From contig JAEZZY010000073.1 in assembly GCA_023418315.1 (NCBI GenBank), positions 1 to 32,472 on the forward strand: a stretch of 32,472 bases of DNA, written 5' to 3'. A program made the position numbers and the translations under genes. The notes beneath the pieces were generated by a model. It was given only the letters and a program-made list of their open reading frames with translations. It was not told the DNA's origin and did no database searches. Position 1 is the first letter of the stretch. Every line of letters begins with the position of its first letter. This DNA comes from Bacteroidota bacterium (GTDB lineage Bacteria > Bacteroidota > Bacteroidia > Chitinophagales > Chitinophagaceae). Of this stretch, positions 7,455 through 14,013 are shown one piece after another.

Positions 7455-7483
7455 CAAAATAATCATAATCTCTCAAAAGTCAA
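7455..7483 (-). promoter_or_regulatory. Candidate cas operon promoter
   Basis: On the minus strand TTG (7481-7483) and TTATTTTG (7455-7462, one mismatch to TAnnTTTG) are 18 nt apart. It is the best match to a Bacteroidota promoter found upstream of cas9 in 7244-7600. If used, the cas9 leader would be about 200 nt and antisense to the whole tracrRNA. A promoter closer to cas9 is not excluded. Confidence 0.3.
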
Positions 7484-7575
7484 GTGCCTTTTTCCTCATT
7501 AACGTTTCAGTTGCAAGTGCTTATGAGTTTAATCATGTCATCGAAAAAAGGGTGGCGATTTGTAAATCCATTTTC

Positions 7576-7584
7576 TAACTTTGC
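7576..7584 (+). promoter_or_regulatory. prs promoter, -7 element
   Basis: TAACTTTGC matches TAnnTTTG. It predicts a start near 7590 and a leader of about 18 nt before the prs ATG at 7608. A TTG at 7560-7562 is only 13 nt upstream, shorter than usual, so the -33 element is unsure. Confidence 0.55.
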
Positions 7585-7607
7585 AGTCCATTTTTCCAAA
7601 ATAGATT

Positions 7608-8552
7608 ATGCAGGCATCCGTAAAAATTTTCTCAGGTACCAATTCTCGTTACCTCGCGGAAAAAATTGCCAAATCTTTCGGCAAACAATTAGGCAAACTT
7701 GACATCCCCAAATTCAGCGATGGCGAATTTCAGCCCGTTTTTCAGGAAAGCATCCGAGGCGATTATGTTTTTTTAGTGCAATCCACCTTCGCTCCTTCCG
7801 ACAATCTCATGGAGCTGCTCATGATGATAGATGCGGCAAAACGTGCCTCCGCAGGCTATATTACCGCCGTAATTCCTTATTACGGCTTTGCCCGTCAGGA
7901 TAGAAAAGACAAACCGCGTGTGTCCATAGCCTCCAAGCTGGTAGCCAACCTGCTTACTACGTCCGGTGCCGACCGTGTGATGACTATGGATCTTCACGCC
8001 CCGCAGATTCAAGGCTTTTTCGATATTCCCGTAGATCACTTGGACAGCTCCGCAATTTTTATCCCGTATATCGAAAATCTAAAGATTGAAAACCTTATCT
8101 TTGCCGCCCCTGACGTGGGTAGCACCAACCGCGTACGTGAAGTAGCAAAGTATTTTGAGCTGGATATGGTCATCTGCGACAAGCAACGCAAGCGTGCCAA
8201 TGAGGTTTCTGAAATGACGGTGATAGGCGACGTAAAAGGGAAAAACGTAGTTCTTATAGATGATATATGCGATACTGCCGGCACATTGAGTAAGTCTGCA
8301 GCCTTGCTGAGAGAAAAAGGGGCGCTGTCGGTGCGCGCATGTTGTACGCACCCTGTGCTCAGCGGCAAAGCCTATGAAAACATTCAAAACTCAATGCTGG
8401 AAGAGCTCGTAGTATGCGATACCATACCCTTAAAGCAGGAATGTGAAAAGATAAAAGTATTGCCTACGGCAGAGCTTTTTGCAGTAGCTATTCGCAATAC
8501 GTTCGAGAATAAGAGTATCAGTTCTTTGTTTGTGCATAGTCATAAAAAATGA
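7608..8552 (+). CDS. prs: Ribose-phosphate pyrophosphokinase (PRPP synthetase)
   Basis: 314 aa, the normal class I length. It makes PRPP from ribose 5-phosphate and ATP in the cytoplasm, for purine, pyrimidine, histidine, tryptophan and NAD synthesis. Visible signatures are FSDGE (36-40), the loop YYGFARQDRK (91-100), the catalytic-region MDLHAPQIQGFFDIPVDHL with His130 (127-145), and the PRPP-binding loop VVLIDDICDTAGTL (214-227). The start at 7608 sits ~20 nt downstream of a TAACTTTGC box and gives the expected N-terminus VKIFSGTNSRYLA. Followed by rplY in the same direction, a pairing common in Bacteroidota. The CRISPR locus lies immediately upstream. Confidence 0.98.
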   Translation: MQASVKIFSGTNSRYLAEKIAKSFGKQLGKLDIPKFSDGEFQPVFQESIRGDYVFLVQSTFAPSDNLMELLMMIDAAKRASAGYITAVIPYYGFARQDRKDKPRVSIASKLVANLLTTSGADRVMTMDLHAPQIQGFFDIPVDHLDSSAIFIPYIENLKIENLIFAAPDVGSTNRVREVAKYFELDMVICDKQRKRANEVSEMTVIGDVKGKNVVLIDDICDTAGTLSKSAALLREKGALSVRACCTHPVLSGKAYENIQNSMLEELVVCDTIPLKQECEKIKVLPTAELFAVAIRNTFENKSISSLFVHSHKK

Positions 8553-8729
8553 GCGATTAGTGGATAAGGGTAGTGCGTAATCAGTAAAAAAAAATAAATT
8601 CTGTTTATACAACAAAATCCGTCTTCCCGATGAATGGGATACACAAAAATTAAAACGCTGTTTTCAACGACCGGATGTTCGGACGGGTATGCGACCGGCG
8701 GTGAAAGCAAACAAAAAAAAATCACACAC
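8553..8729 (+). other. Intergenic leader between prs and rplY
   Basis: 177 nt without a convincing gene. An A/T-rich first half is followed by a GC-rich island (about 8665-8705) with two direct copies of CGACCGG (8668-8674 and 8692-8698) and a possible CCG/CGG hairpin. The rplY frame stays open back to an ATG at 8634, but those 32 residues do not resemble L25. An L25 autoregulatory leader is possible but not shown. Confidence 0.35.
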
Positions 8730-9308
8730 ATGAAAAGTGTAAAAATTGAAGGAAAAAGCAGAAGCGAATTCGGTAAATCAAGCACACGCCGTCTTCGTTC
8801 TGAAGGTCATGTGCCGGCTGTAATCTACGGCAATGAAACCAAACATTTTAGCGCGCCGGTAATGGCATTTCGCTCTTTGGTGTACACACCGGATTTCCAA
8901 TTGGCAGAAATCGAACTGGATGGCAAAACACACAAATGCATTCTGAAAGATTTGCAATTTGATGTAGTAACCGACGAGCTGAACCACATTGATTTTCTGG
9001 AACTGAATGATGACAGAAAAGTAATTGCCAACCTGCCGTTGAAATATGTAGGCACTCCGGAAGGTGTAAAAGTAGGGGGACGTTTGGAAACCAAAATGAA
9101 ATCTCTGAAAGTGCGTACCTATCCTAAGCACTTGGTAGAAGCCATCGAAGTGAACATCGAAAATTTGAAATTGAATGAAAATATTCGGGTGGAAGATGTG
9201 CAGGCAGGTGAAATGGAAATCATGAATTCTCCTCGTATTCCTATCGCTTCCGTAGTAATGACGCGTGCGTTGAAACAAGCGGAAACAGAAGAAGCTAAGA
9301 AGAAATAA
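8730..9308 (+). CDS. rplY: 50S ribosomal protein L25 / general stress protein Ctc
   Basis: 192 aa from the chosen start. It is a long, two-domain L25 (Ctc/TL5 type) that binds 5S rRNA in the large subunit. The N-terminal 5S-binding domain reads KIEGKSRSEFGKSSTRRLRSEGHVPAVIYG with the conserved RR-LR-EG-VPAV-YG pattern. The C-terminal beta domain includes ANLPLKYVGTPEGVKVGGRLE and NIENLKLNENIRVEDV, both standard TL5 features. The frame is open upstream to 8634, but the ATG at 8730 gives the family N-terminus (MKSVKIEGKSR) and follows an A-rich stretch. A short Lys/Glu tail ends the protein. The stop is 19 nt before a terminator. It may be cotranscribed with prs. Confidence 0.94.
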   Translation: MKSVKIEGKSRSEFGKSSTRRLRSEGHVPAVIYGNETKHFSAPVMAFRSLVYTPDFQLAEIELDGKTHKCILKDLQFDVVTDELNHIDFLELNDDRKVIANLPLKYVGTPEGVKVGGRLETKMKSLKVRTYPKHLVEAIEVNIENLKLNENIRVEDVQAGEMEIMNSPRIPIASVVMTRALKQAETEEAKKK

Positions 9309-9327
9309 ACAGTCTTGCTATAAACGT

Positions 9328-9358
9328 AAAAAACCTCTCTTATTTGGAGAGGTTTTTT
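9328..9358. terminator. Bidirectional terminator between rplY and the DoxX gene
   Basis: AAAAAACCTCTC (9328-9339) pairs perfectly with GAGAGGTTTTTT (9347-9358), 7-nt loop. A and T runs flank the stem, so it works on both strands. It ends rplY and may also serve the convergent gene at 9428. Confidence 0.9.
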
Positions 9359-9427
9359 CGTTAAATGCCTATGAGGGTTGATTAAATCGCCGATGTATTC
9401 CTTAATGCGACCGCTATGAAACGTCCA

Positions 9428-9835
9428 TTATCCTTTATCCACCGAATATTTCCCCGGGCCTACGAACAACATACCAAAGAAAACAAAGGCTAATTCCACC
9501 GAATGTGAAGCCTCCAGCAAGCTGTCTCCTTTTGAAAGGTGCATCGTAGCCGCTACGATCATAGTGAATAATAAAAACAGGCAGGCAGGGCGAAAGGCTA
9601 AGCCCAATATAATCAGCACGCCGCCTATGGCTTCTGCCGCCGCTGCTGCAAAGCCCCATCCCGTAGGGAAAACCTGGATGCCTAAATGACTTATTGCGCC
9701 ACCGATTTTTTCCCATTTTTCCGGACCACCGGTTATTTTGGGCAAACCGTGAACAATCATCATCACTCCTAAGCCTATGCGCATCACCAGCAATCCGAAT
9801 GCGGAGTATTTATTAAGAGCTGAAAAGAGAGCCAT
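9428..9835 (-). CDS. DoxX-family membrane protein
   Basis: 135 aa from the chosen start. A small inner-membrane protein with about four hydrophobic segments: LLVMRIGLGVMMIVHGLPK near the N-terminus, then GWGFAAAAAEAIGGVLIILGL, ACLFLLFTMIVAATMHL and ELAFVFFGMLFVGPGKYSVD. The pattern R-x-x-x-G-x-x-x-x-x-H-G-x-x-K, the AEAIGG segment and the GPGKYSVD ending are typical of DoxX. Family members are linked to quinone or thiol redox and oxidative stress, but the role of this one cannot be told. A longer frame to 9892 would overlap sucA; the ATG at 9835 leaves a 37-nt gap and gives the usual N-terminus. It follows sucA on the same strand and may share its transcript. Confidence 0.88.
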   Translation of the reverse strand: MALFSALNKYSAFGLLVMRIGLGVMMIVHGLPKITGGPEKWEKIGGAISHLGIQVFPTGWGFAAAAAEAIGGVLIILGLAFRPACLFLLFTMIVAATMHLSKGDSLLEASHSVELAFVFFGMLFVGPGKYSVDKG

Positions 9836-9872
9836 ATCTAAGATGTTAAGGTGTGTAACAGCAAAAACGAAT

Positions 9873-12614
9873 CTATTCAAATGCTTTGGCAATCAATGCG
9901 GCTTGCTCTTTTGCGTGTACCTTGCTAAAGCCTGTGGCAGAAGCGGCGCTTGCAGCACGGCTGATAAAGCGGATTTGAAAATCTTCCGGCAGATTGAGTT
10001 GTAAGAAGCTCAGCGCACCTTTGTTGCGCGGCTCTTCCTGCACCCATACCCACTCTGCGTTTTTGTACTTTTTCCGCAGTTGCTCCAGTTGCTTCACCGG
10101 TAGCGGATGTATTTGTTCCAAACGCACCACGGCTACTTCCGTATTTTTATCCGCTATTTGTTTATCGCTCAGCTCAAAATATATTTTACCGCTGCATAGC
10201 AATACGCGTTTCACTTTTGAAGCGGTTTTGATGTTCGGGTCATCTATCGTTTCCTGAAATCCGCCTTTGCTAAATTCGTCAATATGCGAATAGGCACGGT
10301 GCAGACGCAGGTTGGCTTTGGGTGAAAAATTAATCAGCGGCTTGCGGAAATCCCAGGCTAATTGCCTGCGAAGTGCGTGGAACAAGTTAGCTGCCGTAGT
10401 AATGTTGGTAATCACCATATTGTTTTCGGCGCATAATTGCAGGAAGCGTTCGATGCGTGCTGAAGAGTGCTCCGGTCCTTGTCCTTCATAGCCATGTGGC
10501 AGGAGCAATACCATCCCGCTCATTTTATTCCATTTGGTTTCTGCACCGGCTATGTATTGGTCTATGACGGTCTGTGCGCCGTTGGCAAAATCGCCGAATT
10601 GGGCTTCCCATATCGTGAGAATATCGGGATTCGCAATAGAGTATCCGTATTCAAATCCTAATACGGCAAATTCGCTGAGCAAGGAGTTGTATATCTGGAA
10701 GGATCCTTTGTCGGAGATGCCGCTTAGGCGGTTGTGTTCTGCATTAGATAGTTCATCATGCAGGATGGCATGGCGATGAGAGAAGGTGCCCCGCTGCACA
10801 TCTTGTCCGCTCATCCGTACCGATTTACCTTCGGCAAGGATACTGGCATAGCCCATCAGCTCGCCGGTAGCCCAGTCTATCATTTGCTGCTCGTTAAAGA
10901 GCTTTACCTTATCATCCAGTAGTTTTTGAATTTTCCGTAAAGGTTTAAATCCTTCAGGGGATGTCATCAGTTTTTTAAAGAGTTTTTCTACCTCTGCTTT
11001 TTGGATAGCTGTTTCCGGTGATTGGTCGAAATCTCTATTTGTGGCGGTACGCATTTTTTGCCAGGTTTGTTCTACCGGTTGCAGTTGGTAAGGTGCGGGT
11101 TTTTGTTTGACCTCATCCAGGCGTGCCTGCAATTCATCCCAGAATTTTTTCTCCATTTGCTTGGCAAGCTCCTGTGCATCTTTCTCGCCTTTTTCCAAAA
11201 GGTATTGGGTATATACTTCGCGAGGGTTAGGATGCTTTTTGATGAGCTCGTACATCTTTGGCTGGGTGAAGCTGGGGTCGTCGCCTTCATTATGTCCATG
11301 ACGGCGGTAGCATACCATATCTATGAAAATATCCTGGTTATACTCCTGACGGTAGGCAACAGCTAATTCACATACTTTCACCACGGCTTCGGGGTCATCG
11401 CCATTCACATGCAGCACAGGAGCGTGCAGCATAGAGGCTATGCTGGTGCAATAATCTGCGGATCGTGCATCATCAAAATCTGTTGTAAAACCAATTTGGT
11501 TATTAATGATAAAATGAATGGTGCCGCCTACGGAAAAACCTTTTAGTTTACTCATTTGCAGCAATTCATAGACTACGCCTTGTCCGGCTATGGCAGCATC
11601 GCCATGGATCAATATGGGAAGGACATTGTCATATTCATTATCATAAAGTGTATCTGCTTTGGCGCGGGCAAAACCGGCTACCACGGGATCTACCACTTCC
11701 AGGTGAGAAGGATTGGGCGTGAGTTGTACGTTTATCTCTATGCCGTCCGGTGTAGTGATATTAGAGCGGAAGCCAAGATGGTATTTCACATCGCCGCTGC
11801 CCATAGTGCTTTCGGGTGGCATATTGCCTTCAAATTCTGAAAAAATCTGTGCATAGGTCTTCTTCAGCGTATTGGCTAATACGTTCAGTCGCCCGCGGTG
11901 TGCCATGCCTATGACTACCTCGCGTGCGCCGCCTTTGGCTGCTTCGTTGATTAAGGTATCCAACGCGGGGATAGTGCTTTCACCGCCTTCCAGGCTAAAG
12001 CGTTTTTGACCGATATATTTGGTATGAAGGAATTTTTCAAAAATGACTCCTTCGTTCAGTTTTTCTAAAATACGGGTGCGCTGGTCAATGGAGATTTTTT
12101 TCTCCATCATTTTTTCAAACGCATTTTGCACCCACATACATTTTTCATGATTGTTGATATAGGTATATTGGATGCCTACTCTTCCACAGAACAAACGCTT
12201 GAGCTTGGCTACGATTTCCGAAAGCTTGGCTTTACCCATCCCGATGATTTCACCGGCATAAAACTCAGTATTGAGATCGGCATCACTCAGCCCTACATCT
12301 GCCAGCGAAAGCCTTGCCTTACGGTCTTTTCGATCGCGGATGGGATTGGTGAGGGCAATAAGATGCCCCCGCTTACGATAGTTTTTGATAAGCTGAAAAA
12401 CAGCAAACTCTTTTTTGAGTTGTTCATTGGTAACGGGTGTGCCGGCGGAAGTTTTGGCGTGTCCATTTCCATTTACTTTAGAAACGGCGAAGTCGAAGCC
12501 TTCAAAGAATTTTTTCCACTCAGGATCAAGGGTCGTGCTGTCTTTTTGATAATCTTCATAAAGAGAATCCACATACGCAGGGTCGGAATTCATCACGAAC
12601 GAAAAGTCTTTCAT
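9873..12614 (-). CDS. sucA: 2-oxoglutarate dehydrogenase E1 component
   Basis: 913 aa. The thiamine-diphosphate E1 subunit that decarboxylates 2-oxoglutarate and passes the succinyl group to the E2 lipoyl domain, in the TCA cycle. The short N-terminal helix (YVDSLYEDYQKDSTTLDPEWKKFFEGF) is the E2-contact segment of the family. Substrate and cofactor motifs are AHRGRLNVLAN (238-248), HGDAAIAGQGVVYE (337-350) and NNQIGFTTD (371-379). RHGHNEGDDPSFTQP and GYSIANPDILTIWEAQFGDFANGAQ in the second half match the transketolase-like pyrimidine domain. The E2 gene (sucB) is not next to it. A TAACTTTG box 38 nt upstream of the start is a likely promoter. Confidence 0.97.
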   Translation of the reverse strand: MKDFSFVMNSDPAYVDSLYEDYQKDSTTLDPEWKKFFEGFDFAVSKVNGNGHAKTSAGTPVTNEQLKKEFAVFQLIKNYRKRGHLIALTNPIRDRKDRKARLSLADVGLSDADLNTEFYAGEIIGMGKAKLSEIVAKLKRLFCGRVGIQYTYINNHEKCMWVQNAFEKMMEKKISIDQRTRILEKLNEGVIFEKFLHTKYIGQKRFSLEGGESTIPALDTLINEAAKGGAREVVIGMAHRGRLNVLANTLKKTYAQIFSEFEGNMPPESTMGSGDVKYHLGFRSNITTPDGIEINVQLTPNPSHLEVVDPVVAGFARAKADTLYDNEYDNVLPILIHGDAAIAGQGVVYELLQMSKLKGFSVGGTIHFIINNQIGFTTDFDDARSADYCTSIASMLHAPVLHVNGDDPEAVVKVCELAVAYRQEYNQDIFIDMVCYRRHGHNEGDDPSFTQPKMYELIKKHPNPREVYTQYLLEKGEKDAQELAKQMEKKFWDELQARLDEVKQKPAPYQLQPVEQTWQKMRTATNRDFDQSPETAIQKAEVEKLFKKLMTSPEGFKPLRKIQKLLDDKVKLFNEQQMIDWATGELMGYASILAEGKSVRMSGQDVQRGTFSHRHAILHDELSNAEHNRLSGISDKGSFQIYNSLLSEFAVLGFEYGYSIANPDILTIWEAQFGDFANGAQTVIDQYIAGAETKWNKMSGMVLLLPHGYEGQGPEHSSARIERFLQLCAENNMVITNITTAANLFHALRRQLAWDFRKPLINFSPKANLRLHRAYSHIDEFSKGGFQETIDDPNIKTASKVKRVLLCSGKIYFELSDKQIADKNTEVAVVRLEQIHPLPVKQLEQLRKKYKNAEWVWVQEEPRNKGALSFLQLNLPEDFQIRFISRAASAASATGFSKVHAKEQAALIAKAFE

Positions 12615-12651
12615 TTTTGTAAGTAACGCCTGCTCTTTTTAGCAAAGCAGC

Positions 12652-12659
12652 CAAAGTTA
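12652..12659 (-). promoter_or_regulatory. sucA promoter, -7 element
   Basis: The minus strand reads TAACTTTG, an exact TAnnTTTG match. It predicts a start near 12647 and a leader of about 33 nt before sucA. No clear -33 TTG at the usual distance. Confidence 0.5.
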
Positions 12660-12856
12660 CACAAAATTCGGATTGACATTTTTGGGCTTTAGATTTTTTG
12701 GCAAAGAAGTATAGGTTATTTCTACGAATCGGCTACAAATCGCATTACAACTATATATGCACGTTAAAAATTTGATAGAATACAGGTTGGTGCGCAGCGA
12801 AATCCTGATGCGGATTTTTCAACGTTCCTCACGAAACAGAGCGTATCTGTAGTCGC

Positions 12857-13399
12857 TTACTGACTGGGAGGAAATACTTGGTTGAGTTTTTCAAAAAATA
12901 ATTCCAGCTCTGTAAATACATCCTTAGCAAAAGGCAGCAACCAACCTACCCGCTCATACACCCACGGCGCTATGCCTATGAAGTAGGAATAAGTTTGGGA
13001 ATGGAGCTTGGTTTCAGGAGAAATCAAATGCAATTGATCGCCCAGCCAAAGCAAGGAACTCCATATCAATACCGCCATAAACGCATAAAGTAAGCCGCCA
13101 AAAACACCATCTGCCCAGCCGAGCATTACCAGCCGCAACGAAGATTTTAGGGCGGATGCCACCCACCGCACAATAAGCATTACGGCAGTAAACAAAAGTG
13201 CATAGCTGATGAGCTGCGCCCATCCGCTGCCCGCCCATCCTTTTTCTAAAAGATAAGCGGCTAACAAACCGGATAATTTTAACGAACAAATAATGCCCAG
13301 CAAGATAGCTACGCACGAAAAAACGGCTACGATGATACCTTTCATGTAGCCGCGAATGAAAAAAATAAGCAAAAGTAGGATGCCTATAAAATCCAGCAT
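12857..13399 (-). CDS. CvpA-family membrane protein
   Basis: 180 aa. A small inner-membrane protein with an N-terminal hydrophobic segment (MLDFIGILLLLIFFIRGYMKG) and three more (IIVAVFSCVAILLGIICSL, LISYALLFTAVMLIVRWVASAL, DGVFGGLLYAFMAVLIWSSLLWL). The spacing of the Y/F-x-K-G turn after helix 1 and the R-x-GWADGVFGGL segment match CvpA (colicin V production) proteins. The family is tied to envelope function and, in enterobacteria, purF operons; its molecular activity is unclear. It starts 2 nt after the stop of the yqeY-like gene (TGA-cc-ATG), so the two are probably translationally coupled. The 242 nt downstream, up to sucA, hold no gene; a weak hairpin at 12800-12817 points the wrong way for this gene. 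Confidence 0.82.
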   Translation of the reverse strand: MLDFIGILLLLIFFIRGYMKGIIVAVFSCVAILLGIICSLKLSGLLAAYLLEKGWAGSGWAQLISYALLFTAVMLIVRWVASALKSSLRLVMLGWADGVFGGLLYAFMAVLIWSSLLWLGDQLHLISPETKLHSQTYSYFIGIAPWVYERVGWLLPFAKDVFTELELFFEKLNQVFPPSQ

Positions 13400-13401
13400 G
13401 G

Positions 13402-13851
13402 TCAGGAAGCCAACAGTTGCTTTACGGTTTCTGAAATGGCTTTCCCGTCTGCTTTCCCTGCCAGTTGCTTGGTGGCAGCGCCCATTACCTTGCCCATATC
13501 GGCGGGTGAGGAAGCGCCGGTTTCGGCAATGATATTTTTAAGAGCTGCTGTAAGTTCTTCTTGGGAAAGTTGCTGCGGTAAAAATTTCTCGATGATGTTC
13601 AGTTCTTCTTGTTCTTTGGCGGCAAGGTCTTCGCGGTTTTGCTGCTTGAAGATGTCTAAAGAATCGCGGCGTTGCTTTGCCATTTTTTGCAGCATTTTTA
13701 GTTCGCCGGCTTCGTTTAGCTCTGCTCCGCTGCCGGAGGTTTTCTCGATAAGGATGGCTGCTTTGATAGCACGAAGCGTACGCAAAGCGGCTTCATCTTT
13801 AGCACGCATTGCATCCTTCATTTGCTCCATTATTTTAGTTTCTAAGGACAT
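13402..13851 (-). CDS. GatB/YqeY domain protein
   Basis: 149 aa, the usual YqeY length. The N-terminal helical part (SLETKIMEQMKDAMRAKDEAALRTLRAIKAAI) and the C-terminal tRNA-binding-like part (QLSQEELTAALKNII, then SSPADMGKVMGAATKQLAGKADGKAISETVKQLL) match the family throughout. The domain resembles the C-terminal tail of the GatB amidotransferase subunit, but stand-alone YqeY proteins have no proven reaction. The frame is open to 13953, but the ATG at 13851 gives the family N-terminus and sits about 17 nt after a predicted transcript start. The cvpA-like gene follows after 2 nt. Confidence 0.92.
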   Translation of the reverse strand: MSLETKIMEQMKDAMRAKDEAALRTLRAIKAAILIEKTSGSGAELNEAGELKMLQKMAKQRRDSLDIFKQQNREDLAAKEQEELNIIEKFLPQQLSQEELTAALKNIIAETGASSPADMGKVMGAATKQLAGKADGKAISETVKQLLAS

Positions 13852-13872
13852 ATTGTATGATGGTTTAAAAGT

Positions 13873-13880
13873 CAAAAGTA
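13873..13880 (-). promoter_or_regulatory. Promoter of the yqeY-cvpA pair, -7 element
   Basis: The minus strand reads TACTTTTG, an exact TAnnTTTG match, 21 nt upstream of the yqeY-like ATG. The predicted leader is about 17 nt. No clear -33 element. Confidence 0.45.
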
Positions 13881-13911
13881 GGGTATAAGTTGAAATCGAA
13901 AATCGAAGTCC

Positions 13912-13936
13912 GGAAAATCCAAAGGGAAAATCCAAA
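13912..13936. repeat. 12-bp direct repeat upstream of the yqeY-like gene
   Basis: GGAAAATCCAAA occurs at 13912-13923 and again at 13925-13936 with one G between. It is about 32 nt upstream of the predicted -7 box of the yqeY-cvpA pair. Confidence 0.7.
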
Positions 13937-14013
13937 TTACAAAAGATCAACATTCAAAAACCCTTTGCATTTTTTTCGTGAAAAAAATCAGAGGACGAAC
14001 ATCCGGAATCCCC

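Noticed and set aside
8690..8705. ACCGGCGGTGA as an FMN riboswitch core upstream of rplY
   Set aside because: Only this short string fits. The flanking conserved helices are absent, and L25 is not a riboflavin gene.
8778..9278. 166-residue minus-strand frame opposite rplY
   Set aside because: Phe/His/Tyr-rich shadow of the L25 gene without a recognised pattern.
12126..12626. 166-residue plus-strand frame opposite the start of sucA
   Set aside because: Complement of conserved E1 codons, covers the sucA promoter side, and has no family features.
12800..12817. AAATCC/GGATTT hairpin as a terminator for the cvpA-like gene
   Set aside because: The T run follows the hairpin only on the plus strand, whereas the gene is on the minus strand; the stem is only 6 bp.
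13960..13995. A/T hairpin (ATTTTTTT/AAAAAAAT) as terminator of the PorE-like gene
   Set aside because: The stem is only A-T pairs, and such runs arise by chance in this composition.
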